64,000 nt of DNA from Larix kaempferi (GCA_027924585.1 BSBM01000372.1:32110001-32174000); one strand, 5' to 3'; shown: positions 10,800 to 20,463, counted from the first letter of the stretch. A program made the numbers and translations. Notes: a model not told the origin generated them from the sequence alone.

Positions 10800-11600
10800 A
10801 AATGATAAAACATAGAAGCCATCTAGACTTGATGCAAAAGATACACTTATGGGGATTCAATTGAATATTGTAAATTGTTTGCATCGTTCAAACAAAAGGT
10901 GAAGGTGGGATGGATGATCTTGCCTATTGTGAGAACGAACCACTAAATCATCCAAATAAGCTTCAACAATGTGCTTGATATCATGGAAAACAAAGGACAT
11001 AGCCCACTGAAATGTAGCTCCAACATTTTTGAGGCCAAAGGGAATTGTTTGGTATGAAAAATTTCCCCAAGGGCATATAAATGCAGTTTTGTGTTGATCC
11101 TAGGGTCGTATTGGAATTTGGTTGTAACCGGAGAATCCATCCATAAAGGAAAATATCTCACTACCTGTGCATTCATCAATGATTTGATCGATAAATGGCG
11201 TCGAGAAATTGTCATTAGGATAAACCTTGTTCAAATCTCTAAAATCCATACATACTAGGAGTTCACCATGCTTCTTATCTACATGAACATGATTGGATAT
11301 CCATTATGTTAAAGAAACATGATAAATAAATGCTTCCTTAATATGTTTTTCAACTTCATCTTTGATAGTGGCTACTTTCCTAGGGTTGATTGGATGAAGT
11401 TTCTGACAAACAGGTTTTGCATTTTCATAGGTTTTAATCTCATGTTCAACAATGTTGGGATCAATGGTTGGAATCTCCTCATATGACTAGGATAAGACAT
11501 TGCAAAATTCTTTGAAAATTTCTTTATAAATATGAATCTCTTGAAAAGAACAATTCGCACTAATGTATAAATTCTCCACAACATCATGGTTCCTAGAGAT
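10800..11600 (-). pseudogene. Gypsy reverse transcriptase remnant
   Basis: Across shifting frames the core RT blocks can be read: EHEIKTYENAKPVCQKL upstream, VCMDFRDLNKVYPND, IDECTGSEIFSFMDGFSGYN, then NFSYQTIPFGLKNVGATFQ, and the catalytic YLDDL box at 10944-10958. These are motifs of Ty3/gypsy RT. In-frame stops (for example after PIRP) show it is not active. It would copy element RNA to DNA. Confidence 0.85.
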
Positions 11601-12172
11601 ATTCATCGGGATTATTTCAAAAATGTTGGCCATATTACCTTCGACATATACTCCCTGTTGAGCCAAAGGATTTAATGGTTGATGAACATATTTTGGAAGG
11701 TGTACATGAAACTCCCCACTCTCTATATTTGGTATAGCTAGAGGAAAATAAGAGCAATGATGTAAATCATCCTAGGGTTTATCAGGCCCTATTAAAGCTT
11801 CCAGAATAGTGTCATCTGAAGGCATAACTATATCTAAATAATACAAAGAAGTGGAGGAATCAAAAACCCAAATAGGCTGGGTGGTTTGATTCACCTCTTC
11901 AACAAGTGGTGGATCAATGTCTACAATAGTTTGTTGAATTGATTGATAAGCAATTTTTATTGTAGATAGAGGTAAGTTCATTCCATAATGATGATACTCC
12001 TCCACTGAATCCAATGGAGAAGGAAGTACCTAAGTATCATCAAGCAAATATGTTCGAAAAGTCTCTACTCATGAAACATGGACCTCTTCATTAGCTGAAA
12101 CTAGAGTGGAAATAATAAGGAAAGAAGGAGCTGGGATATTAAAAGTGTCCATGAGTGAAGGATACAAGACCA
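11601..12172 (-). pseudogene. Gypsy pol segment upstream of RT
   Basis: An 80-codon frame at 11772-12014 (MDSVEEYHHYGMNLPLSTIK...) and adjoining segments continue the pol reading upstream of RT, including HLPKYVHQPLNPLAQQGVYV at about 11700-11640. This is the linker between protease and RT in plant gypsy polyproteins. A protease active site is not visible; the sequence is cut at 12173 by the plus-strand element. Confidence 0.55.
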
Positions 12173-12296
12173 CTGTATGCCTTCAAAGAACCTTGATCTC
12201 TTTCCTTTTGTAAAAGCCTATGTGATATGATTAATGTATTTACCTGTCACCCCAAAAGTTGGTAGCGTCCCTCTCCTCGCTATAGGGTAGAATTCT
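12173..12296 (+). repeat. Remnant of the 5' LTR (3' end only)
   Basis: From TATGCCTTCAAAGAACC to CTCCTCGCTAT the sequence matches 20347-20463 with few differences. Similarity stops abruptly at the left (12173), where gypsy pol sequence begins, so about 850 bp of LTR are missing. Confidence 0.8.
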
Positions 12297-12308
12297 CGAA
12301 CAACGGAC

Positions 12309-12326
12309 TGGCGACTCCGCTGAGGA
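12309..12326 (+). promoter_or_regulatory. Primer-binding site
   Basis: TGGCGACTCCGCTGAGGA is close to the TGGCGACTCCACTGGGGA sequence found just inside the 5' LTR of many plant gypsy elements. It lies 13 bp after the end of the LTR similarity. Confidence 0.75.
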
Positions 12327-12499
12327 TCGGTTGTTTTTTTCTTTAGGAGACATAGTTAGCTTTCCTTCCAGTACTTTTTGATCTTTTTTATCCTCTGAGA
12401 GGCTCTGTAGGTTACTGTAGCCTGTTTCCATTGCTTGACTCATTCCAGTTTGAAGTTTTAAATCTTGTTTCAAGCCTTCTCTGGCATAAACGCTGGTAT

Positions 12500-12693
12500 C
12501 CCTTGCACACAGTAGCGTACACCTGCTAAAAAATGCCGCTTTACCTACTGCACAGTAGAGTACACCTTTTGAAAAATTCTGCTTTACCTACTGCACAGTA
12601 GAGTACACCTTCTGAAAAATGCTGCTTTCCCTACTGCACAGTAGAGTACACCTTCTAAAAAATGCTGCTTTCCCTACTGCACAGTAGGGTACA
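12500..12693 (+). repeat. 43-bp tandem repeat with perfect palindrome
   Basis: Five units with a 42-44 bp period. Each has a palindrome CTACTGCACAGTAG (for example 12545-12558, 12589-12602, 12631-12644, 12674-12687) followed by AGTACACCTTCTGAAAAATG-like sequence. The first unit reads agtagcgtacacct, the same words found in the element's 3' LTR near 19842. A stray unit (ttgcacagtagag) lies on the other side of the inserted foldback element, near 13668. The array is part of the element's leader. Confidence 0.85.
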
Positions 12694-13639
12694 CATTAGA
12701 GAGATTTTGAGGTCAAAAAAGGGCCTCCTAAGAGATGTACTACAAAAATATGAGATATATTAAAATATTATGAATTTGGGGTTTTATGGGGTAGGTATAT
12801 ATGACAAGTCACCTCCCACACTATTTTCTATGCACAATATAAATAACCATGGTTGAGTTACTTTTCAAAATTCACTAGAAATAAAATTAATAAAATAAGT
12901 ATACATTGATGTGACTAAGATTCATTGTAAATTCCCAAAAATGTATTGTCCTTTAACATTTATTTGTCTTGAACTTGCAAATGAAATTAAATAATAAAAA
13001 ACATTTTTAAGAGCTTTTTTTTTAATTTTATGTTGACTTTTTATATTTAGTACTTTTCTCATGAATTTAATAATGTAATTTAATTGAGAATTTATTTACA
13101 TGTAAAATGTCAATAATATTATTATAATCCACATTGCATTATTATTATTATTATTATTTATTAAATCTATTATTATTCTTTATTAGTTTGACATTATGTT
13201 ATTAAATAGAATGGAGTGAATACATAATTTAAAATTAAAAACATAAAAATGATAATATATTATTTTATAAAAAAATGTGAAAGGACTTTCTTTATGAATT
13301 AAGAGTACTTCACTTGAAAATGACAATAATATTATTTTATGTGAAAGTGTGAAAAGATATTCATTATGAGTACTTTACTTGAAAATGACAATAATATTAT
13401 TTTATGAAAGACTATCATTATGAGTACTTTACTTTATGACTTAAAAGTACTTACACCACTACCTTGGTTAACTATGTGTTTTCATCCACCATAGAAAATT
13501 TGACAAATAAGCATTCTTAACTCATGCAATGCCACCTCACCAAGGGGGATGATGTCATCTACTAGAATGTGATTGGTTGTATTTTATAGTACATTTTCTT
13601 TGTTTTGAGGCCCTTTTTGACCTCAAAATTTCTCTAATG
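12694..13639. mobile_element. Foldback or MITE-like DNA element with 55-bp inverted ends
   Basis: The left end (12694-12748) starts CATTAGAGAGATTTTGAGGT and reads through GGGCCTC and atgtacta. Its inverse lies at about 13584-13639, giving terminal inverted repeats of about 55 bp with a handful of differences. The 0.85 kb between is very AT-rich, with a duplicated block (cttgaaaatgacaataatat at about 13314 and 13379) and no coding frame. It interrupts the leader repeat. Target-site duplication was not clear, so the superfamily cannot be named; length of the inverted ends would allow a Mutator-like MITE. Confidence 0.75.
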
Positions 13640-15435
13640 CCTACCAGTGTGCGCAGGTTTATACATTGCACAGTAGAGTTTTTTCCTGTAAGTCTCTGTT
13701 TGTTTTTGGGATTTGATTTCCACTTGTTTGGTTTGATTTCCAGCCTCTTGCCTTGTCTTCTTAATTGATCTTTGAGGTCTTTATGCCTTTGTTGAGCCTT
13801 TTTTGCCTCTCCTAAGTCCCTTAGGTCATTTTTTTGGCTTGCTTGAGTACCTTTTGAGGTGTCTTGCTTATTTGTGACTCTTTTTGAATACCGTGTACCA
13901 TTCCTCGTTGGACATAGCTGCACTCCTGTACCCTAGATGCTTGTTGCAGGTATACAAACCTTTGTTTTATAACATTTGTTGTTTGTGGAAATGTTAGTAC
14001 ACTTTGACAGTGTCTTGTCCTTTGATTTATGGTTTGACCAAAAGTTGGAGTCCTTAGGGTGTTTTTCAAAAGTTTTGAGTCTAGACACTTCCTGATTTCT
14101 TTGTCAGTTTTAGTTCAAGTAAGTTGAAGTATTTTTAGTTTGATTCCATTCGAGTCTTTGTGATTGTAAGGCCATCTTTGGCTCACTTGCTTACCTATTT
14201 GCTTGGCTTAGTGCTTTCTTAGGCTTCTTGGTGCTTTGGAGCAACCTTTGAGGTCCGCCTTTCCATTTTAAGCGTCTCTTATCCCTGTTTTCTTTCCGCT
14301 TTGTTTCCAAGCCCAAAGTTTTTGCTTCTAAAAAATTTGTAGGACAAGTCTTCATCAACTCATTGAGTTGATTGTTGTGATATTTAGAGTTGCTTTCCTT
14401 ACTCACTTTTTCTCTTTTAAGTCTTGCTTGCTTCCATTTTCGAGTTCTTTTTCTTTTGCATATACTAGGAAAAGAAAAAAATGAGTTTGGTAGTTTAAAG
14501 TAGTAAGACTTACAATCATTTCAGAGTAGCATAGTTTACTTTGTTTTGAATTTGAAAACAAAATAATTTTTTTTTAGGTTTGCTTATCTTTAGTTTTGGA
14601 AAACAATGAATGAGAAAGTTTAGTGAAAGTTTTTTACTTTTATGTACTTTCCATTTTTGTCACAAACACACCACACAATGTATTGCAACCTTTGAGTAAA
14701 GAACAACCCTTAAAAAGAATAATTAATAAAATTTATTAGCAACTTTTCTTTCTAGGGATGTCACTACACCAACTAGCTTAGGCTAGGGTTTCGGATTAGA
14801 ACACACTTTAACTATCCGAAACCATTTTCATTACTCAATAATCGTAGTGAGACTGTTTTTAGGTAAACCCATTTATATCAAAGTTGTTCTGGAAGCTCCA
14901 CTGAAACCAGAGTTAAGCACGAGGTCTTGCGAAGGTGAAATAGTGAGGATACCCCTTCACTTTTCATTTAGAGCATACACCAAGGTTTGTTCGCGTACAG
15001 GGATCCTTTTGGATTTTAGGCTTAGCTACCCTGCCCATGCATTCTAGTCGGACTTGTGACTATCCCTGAGAGTTTCTTTCGTGTTAATGGTAGCCTTAGT
15101 ATATTGACTTTAGGGCTTCTTACACGGGTGGTAGTGAAAGGCTATTTTCATTGTACCTAGGATAGATATGGAAGGTAACCCTTTTTAGTAATCCCGGGAG
15201 GGCGTTTTGGTGATTCAAATGCTTGCACCCAGAGGACCTGAAATGGACGCCGTATAACTGTTCTTCGATGCTCTACTAGCTTGTTCTGGGCCCTGATCAT
15301 CCCAAAATTTCTATTGAGAGTATTCACCATCCTTTTTTTCCTGGTTTTGGATACTTAGGATTTTGTAGTGGTGTGCTCTTTGTGCCTCTCTACCTTAGTG
15401 GGCGTTAGATATTTCTGGCCCATTGAGTTGGAACT
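13640..15435 (+). other. Leader of the non-autonomous element
   Basis: About 1.8 kb without a credible gene. The T/G-rich stretch at 13700-14450 gives lysine- and glutamine-rich open frames only on the opposite strand, which I take as shadows of composition. A perfect 10-bp stem with a 17-nt loop (GGTTTCGGAT at 14787-14796, ATCCGAAACC at 14814-14823) sits in the middle. ATG at 15436 opens the first ORF. Confidence 0.5.
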
Positions 15436-16527
15436 ATGGATAACATCCCGGTGAGAACCAATCAAGGGACCCCCGTTCAAGGGGATCCTTGTGCTTTTCC
15501 ATTCATTGGGAACATTGGTACTCCCTTAATGGCTACCTTGAATCTTTCAGGATTCACTATAGGGCTACCAGTTTGGTTGTTTTCCACTCGAAATGCCTTG
15601 CATGCTCCTGATGCTTCTCAAGTAAGCACCTCACATCAAGAGCATCAGAAACCTATGCCCGATTCACCAGTAGCATCTTCTCCTCCTCCTTCTACCTCAT
15701 GTGGTGAAAGTAGTAATACTAGTAACCATCAGTCTAAAAGGAATAGACGGAGGAATAATAGGAAGAAGATGCCAAAGCAAGGGGGTAGCCACCCATCCTC
15801 TGGAAGTCATGTTGGGGGAATCTACCCAACCTCTGGTGGTCATGTTGGGAGAACTCGCTTAGTCACTATAAGTGATACTGAACCCATCCACCCAGCCTCT
15901 AGAATTCATGCTAGGGGCACCCACCCAGCCTCTGAAGGTCATGCTGGGGGAACCTACCCAGCCTCTGGAAGTCATGCTGGGAGCAAACTTTCAGTCAATG
16001 CAAATTATGCTGGAAATATGTCTTCAACCACTATTTCTCATGTTGAGGACACGTCATTGATCACTGCTGGTCATATTAATGACAAGTCACCAGTTCCTGT
16101 GAGTCATACTGGAGACACTGAATCGGCCACTGCAAGTCATGCTGAGAACGTTGACATTGTCGACAAACTTAATAAACAGAAGCTTAAGTTCCCTTGTAAG
16201 TTTTGCGAGGGAGACCATCTTAATCACCGGTGCCCTGCTATTCCAGAGGTGCAAAGAGTGTGGTCCATAGTTCAAAAATCTTATGCTTCTGAGCAACCAA
16301 CCAATTCAAGTCACACTGAGGGCAAGCTGTCAGCCAATGCTGGTCATGATGAGAGTACTGTTGTTGTTACGGAGTCTAAGCTTATAGGATGCAAACCAAA
16401 TTTTACTTGTAAACTTTGTAAGGGAGATCACCTTACTCACCGGTGCCCTGCTATTCCAAAGGTGCAAAGAGTGTGGTCCATGTCTGAAGGATCCTTTGCT
16501 CCTGAATTGTCTATAGATTACCAATAG
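15436..16527 (+). CDS. Zinc-knuckle protein with tandem repeats, gag-like
   Basis: A 363-codon frame from ATG at 15436 to TAG at 16525. Residues 1-55 are fairly hydrophobic, 60-115 are Ser/Pro-rich then strongly basic (SKRNRRRNNRKKMPKQ), and about 117-190 hold imperfect 11- to 12-residue repeats of the type HPASGSHAGGTYPASGSHAG. Two copies of a zinc knuckle follow 71 residues apart, CKFCEGDHLNHRC (from residue 254) and CKLCKGDHLTHRC (from 325), each followed by PAIP-VQRVWS. The spacing is C-x2-C-x3-H-x4-C, one residue shorter than the usual retroviral knuckle. Such knuckles bind nucleic acid. No capsid-type gag core is visible. The frame goes on past the amber stop into the protease ORF. Intact length and lack of frameshifts suggest a young or constrained frame. 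Confidence 0.75.
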   Translation: MDNIPVRTNQGTPVQGDPCAFPFIGNIGTPLMATLNLSGFTIGLPVWLFSTRNALHAPDASQVSTSHQEHQKPMPDSPVASSPPPSTSCGESSNTSNHQSKRNRRRNNRKKMPKQGGSHPSSGSHVGGIYPTSGGHVGRTRLVTISDTEPIHPASRIHARGTHPASEGHAGGTYPASGSHAGSKLSVNANYAGNMSSTTISHVEDTSLITAGHINDKSPVPVSHTGDTESATASHAENVDIVDKLNKQKLKFPCKFCEGDHLNHRCPAIPEVQRVWSIVQKSYASEQPTNSSHTEGKLSANAGHDESTVVVTESKLIGCKPNFTCKLCKGDHLTHRCPAIPKVQRVWSMSEGSFAPELSIDYQ

Positions 16528-17388
16528 CCTGACCAACCCTTGGTTGATGAAGTGGTTGAACCAATGCAATATTTGGCTCTTCCTTTGGAGAGTGAAGCAA
16601 TCGAATCGATGCAATCTTCGACCAATCCCATCAGTCCATCGGAGACTGATGCACCTGTCCCTGAAGTCTTCTGCATTACCAGTTCGAATGTCTCTGAAAA
16701 TGGGGGCATTGCATCCGTGCCGAGTGAACCCCTACCAAGATCTGGGATCATTTCCTTTGATTGGAATAGTCTAACTGGGCCTCACCTTCCTTCTGCTACA
16801 CCTTTCCAGATAAAGGTTGATATCGGCAACCATGTGGTTCACCGATTTTTTGTAGATGAAGGAACCTCTGTTAACATCTTATCCCCCTATGTTTGGAAAG
16901 ATTTAGGTTTTCCTAACCTTATTCCAGTTGTTAATTGGCCGTTGACCTTCGATAGAAGACCGAGTGAACCGTTGGGATTCCTCCCTCAGGTACCTGTTAC
17001 TTTGAGTGGAAAAACAGTCTTAGTTGATTTTATGGTTTTAAAGGACCCCATGGATTTTGATATGATCCTTGGACGTGATTACGTATATGCTATGCAGGCT
17101 GTGGTGTCTACTCTCTTTCGTGTGATGCATTTTCCTCACAACGAAAGCATTGTCACTGTCGATCAAATTACATTTGTTGATCCCTCTTATTACCCTACTA
17201 TAGACCAAGTATGTCCCCCGTCAGTAGGCACTACTATGTCACAATCAAATTATGTGGCATATTGTTCCTTGAGTCCAATTGCTACTGAGAATAAGCCTCT
17301 GAATTCATGCTTACCTTCTCGGGACTGGGTCCCGGTAATTGACCAGGTGAAGAATCCATTTGAATGTTTAGATATGCGTTCCATATAG
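16528..17388 (+). CDS. Retropepsin-like aspartic protease ORF in frame after an amber codon
   Basis: The frame is the same as that of the zinc-knuckle ORF and is open from directly after its TAG (16525-16527) to a stop at 17388. It has no ATG until 16564, so on its own it lacks an early start; reading through the amber would give a fusion of about 650 residues. The protease core is clear: VHRFFVDEGTSVNILSPYVW with the catalytic-type D-E-G-T at about 16855 (usual form D-S/T-G-S/T), and MILGRDYVYAMQAVV at about 17062-17106, the Ile-Leu-Gly motif of retropepsins. The Glu in the active-site triplet is unusual and may lower activity. Nothing of RT follows. Its role would be to cleave a gag-like precursor. 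Confidence 0.75.
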   Translation, partial: PDQPLVDEVVEPMQYLALPLESEAIESMQSSTNPISPSETDAPVPEVFCITSSNVSENGGIASVPSEPLPRSGIISFDWNSLTGPHLPSATPFQIKVDIGNHVVHRFFVDEGTSVNILSPYVWKDLGFPNLIPVVNWPLTFDRRPSEPLGFLPQVPVTLSGKTVLVDFMVLKDPMDFDMILGRDYVYAMQAVVSTLFRVMHFPHNESIVTVDQITFVDPSYYPTIDQVCPPSVGTTMSQSNYVAYCSLSPIATENKPLNSCLPSRDWVPVIDQVKNPFECLDMRSI

Positions 17389-17480
17389 GATAATATACTT
17401 TCATTTGATGAAGTTTTCCTAGAGTCTATAATGCAGTCTACCATTCATTTTGGACATTAATCCACCGACGAGCAGTCTTC

Positions 17481-18305
17481 CACCTTCCCTTCGAGCTCAT
17501 TAAAAACAGTAAGGAAGTTATGAGCATTCTTCCATCTCTCCTTTGAGCTCGTTAAAAACAGTAAGGAGGTCACGATTTTACTTTTTCGGGCTCGTTAAAA
17601 TTTTACGAAAAAGATTCTTATGGAGTTCTCTCTAAGCTCTTGTTAGACTCTTTAAATATGACAAGATTGCCAAGTATAGTTGTCATTTTAGACTCGTTAA
17701 ATGATTTGAAGCGACATTTTCTTAAGTATAAGTTTAGCCCTTTTTCGGACTTTTGCGGATTACTTACGAAAAAGGAATACTCTAGCCATTTGTGGCCAGA
17801 AGAGTTCTTCTTCCATTGTTTTACACTTTTTCTGGGGAGGAGACTAACTTTACGAAAAAGGACCTTTTGGAGCCTTCTTTAGGGTTTTCAAGCTCTCGAA
17901 ATATGAAAACACCAAGCGAGCACTCACCTACTTGGGCTCGATGTGAAATCCACGAGAGGGTGTATAGAGGATTGTTTAAGTTTTTCAGACTCTATAAAAA
18001 GGAAAACATCGGTGAGCATTAACCTACTTGGGATCGATATTAAAATCCATGAGTAGGTGTATGGAGTTATTGTTTAAGTTTTTCAGACTCCTTAAAATTG
18101 AAAACACCGGCGAGCAAGAATAGATCTCGGCTCGATATTAAAATCCATAGATTAGTACTATAGAGTAATCATCTATCTCTTCTTCGAACTCTGTAAACAA
18201 TGAAGAAGGTCCTGAGTCTTCCTCCCATGGGCTTGTTAAACTCTCTACATGGTTGGATCTATTGAGTTTTCATTCTTTCTTGGACTCATTAAAACAACAA
18301 GAAAG
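17481..18305 (+). repeat. Array of about 16 stem-loops with conserved loops and changing stems
   Basis: Stem-loops recur about every 50 bp. Perfect or nearly perfect stems, left arm/right arm: CTCCTT/AAGGAG (17538-17543, 17563-17568); CTTTTTCG/CGAAAAAG (17581, 17606); TCTTGT/ACAAGA (17638, 17661); TCATTT/AAATGA (17683, 17699); CCTTTTTCG/CGAAAAAGG (17739, 17767); CTTTTTC/GAAAAAG (17826, 17854); GTTTTCA/TGAAAAC (17884, 17904); GTTTTTC/GGAAAAC (17980, 18001); ACCTACT/AGTAGGT (18022, 18052); CTTCTTC/GAAGAAG (18179, 18202); CCATG/CATGG (18225, 18248); CTTTCTTG/CAAGAAAG (18275, 18298). Weaker ones start at 17485, 17925, 18078 and 18122. Loops of 10-24 nt share a core like GACTCRTTAAAA or GAGCTCGTTAAAAACA. 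The array lies between the protease stop and the 3' LTR, in what would be the 3' part of the element RNA. No function is known to me. Confidence 0.85.
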
Positions 18306-19488
18306 GTATTATTTTATCTAAAAAGAATAAGGGATAAGAAGGGTATATCACATCTTGCAGTTTCAAAGGCAGTTCAGTCAGTCCTATCCTTGAACACAAC
18401 ACCTATTTTGAGTCTATCATTTCAGTTGGGTTTATTTTTTGACTTTAGGGTGAACCTGATCTCCGAGTTGTTTACTCCCTTGGTTGGTTATTCTTCCAAC
18501 CATATGGAGGGTCTGCTAATGTCTCCTACATTGCAGGCTTATATCATTTTCCCATCATGTTGAAAATTGCCTAAGTCACTTTGTGTCGTGCTCACTATTC
18601 AAGGATATAGCTTGTGTCAGCCATTCTGCAGTTTACCTTGACCTCATGTGTCGGCCATCCTAGTGTCAGTCTTGTTACATGTCCTACTCCACATCATCTT
18701 ATACGATTTGAGTGTCCCTCGTGTTGGATGATGGAGGATGCCTTAAGGCCTCCCTTCCAACGGGCTTCTTCCCATCGACATCAACTCATTTTGCTCTGGG
18801 AATGAAGTTTAGAGTTTCGGTTAGTACCTTGGGTATTGTAGTTGCCAGTGGCAATTCCCCTCACTATTGAATTATGAGAATACACCAATGTCTCTTATTC
18901 GACAGGTTCCTCAGGTGTTCGACTTCAAGTCCACTTATTCACACTTGTTGGATCGTACTAGGTACCTTGGGCCCCATTATCATTATCGATGGAAGCCCTC
19001 GCATTTGTTAATGGTATACATCAATGAACGGTAATCAAACAATTCCCCCCATGTTCGACCTCAACTCATTTATTCACATGGGTAGGGTTTGCACCTTTGG
19101 TTGTTTGGATGAAGACCTTGGGATTTTGATAGCATTACCTCATTATGTTATCAGTCAAGCTGCGCAAGACTGAGCCTCACTCATTTTGGCTCTCCATGAG
19201 ACATAGATCCAGTTTGTTGTTATGGCTATGATCTCTCATTCTGACATGGATCCACGCTTGTATTTTAGTGGCCATGCTATATATACATCTCCTAGTTATG
19301 TATCGGAGATCATGTTGTATCATGCTACACATCTATATGATGTCAAGATTGTAATTGCTCACTGACCTTGATCTTTCTTTCAGGTACTTTTGTGACTTGG
19401 TTCTGTGGTTTCTTGCTCCTCCGCTGACTTGGAATTATAATGTATTTCGGCCATCGTTTCCCTCTGACCTCACACATTAGGAGGCATC
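18306..19488 (+). other. Non-coding 3' region before the LTR
   Basis: No protein motif recognised. Further inverted repeats occur: GGTTGG/CCAACC around 18484-18502, and a nested pair GTTGG...GGAGG...CCTCC...CCAAC around 18722-18760. The last bases before the LTR, TTAGGAGGCATC (about 19478-19488), are purine-rich and precede TG, as a plant gypsy polypurine tract does. Confidence 0.5.
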
Positions 19489-20463
19489 TGTTATAGGTCA
19501 AATATGCACTTCTCCGTCCGTGATCACCTTTAGCTGTCGATCACACAAAAGGACAACTTGGATTGAAGAGCATGATGACCCTAGATGATGAATGGCCTAG
19601 ACTTATCCCTTTGCAGCTGACAAAACTCTCTTTTTACCTACTTTTAGGGAAAAACGCTACCCTACAAGCATGATAGTAGCGTTTTCCTCCAGAAATACTC
19701 TACTCCACTTCATTAAAGTAGCGTTTTCCCTCATAAATACTCTACTTTGCTTCAATAGAGTAGCGTACAGCTTCAGAAATCTTGCAAACGCTGGTTGTAA
19801 AGCGAGGAAGTTGCATGTTGAACGCTACTCCACTTAAGAAAAGTAGCGTACACCTTAAAAAGTAATAAAAAATATATTAATTTGATGAATTGGGATTAGT
19901 TGAAGTTGGTTTTTCAACTTCCCCAACTTCCCAATCAAACTACCTCTCGATCCAAACTGCCTACCTTGTCCCATAAATACAAGGGGGATAGATAAGAGAG
20001 AGGAGGAGAAACTATGCATTAAGGGTTGTTACGCTGGAGGAATTCCAAAGTTAGTGTGAAGAGCATGAGCCCATAATCTGGTTGCACAAGCACTCCGAAT
20101 GATCAGGTATAATTGTACTGATTATTTGCTTTTGACAATAAAGGTTGAAATGCCCTTCCCGTCCCAATCAAATGTCTAATGGATTGCGTATTTGTTTGGA
20201 CTAAATGCTCGATTGTATTTCAATTTCATCATTGTTATATCAGTGAGGATACGCTGAGGAAGGTATCTTTGTATTGTTGGTTTGTCAAACGGAAGATCAA
20301 GTGGAGGATTGATCAAAGGAGCAAGCGAAAGCTAGGATCGAACTTCGTTAATAAAGTATGCCTTCAAGAACCTTGATATCTTTCCTTTTGTAGAATCCTA
20401 TGTGATATGATTAATGTATTTACCTGTCACCCTAGAAGTTGGTAGTTTCCCTCTCCTCGCTAT
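19489..20463 (+). repeat. 3' LTR with internal hairpins
   Basis: The LTR opens TGTTATAGGTC after a polypurine-like stretch and its last 117 bp match 12173-12296. Inside are repeated words GTAGCGTTTTCC and TAGAGTAGCGTAC, arranged as hairpins: GGGAAAAACGCTAC (19647-19660) against GTAGCGTTTTCC (19676-19687), and ACGCTACT (19822-19829) against AGTAGCGT (19842-19849). The right edge abuts gypsy gag sequence at 20464, with the terminal bases of the LTR apparently missing. Total about 975 bp. Confidence 0.7.

Larger units (their letters stand above)
12173..20463 (+). mobile_element. Non-autonomous plus-strand LTR element with hairpin arrays
   Basis: A 120-bp LTR-end segment at 12173-12296 is repeated as the end of a long LTR at 19489-20463. 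A primer-binding site follows the left copy at 12309, and a purine-rich stretch precedes the right LTR at about 19480. Inside are a repeat-rich leader, a zinc-knuckle ORF, a protease ORF, a stem-loop array and a non-coding stretch. No RT, RNase H or integrase was found in plus orientation, so it would depend on another element's enzymes. It lies between the gag and pol of the minus-strand gypsy element, the position expected of an insertion. Most of its 5' LTR is missing, so a deletion followed or accompanied insertion. Its zinc-knuckle region resembles that of its host element (CKLC-GDHLTH), suggesting kinship. Confidence 0.7.

Noticed and set aside
12500-12693. CRISPR-like array (regular palindromic repeats)
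   Set aside because: The units are whole tandem repeats with related spacers, in plant nuclear retroelement DNA; there are no cas genes.
13555-14406. Lys/Gln-rich minus-strand frames
   Set aside because: Compositional shadows in the leader of a plus-strand element; no recognised domain.
17481-18305. Hammerhead ribozyme array (retrozyme)
   Set aside because: The CTGATGA and GAAAC core words are not present in the units; loops carry GACTCRTTAAAA instead.
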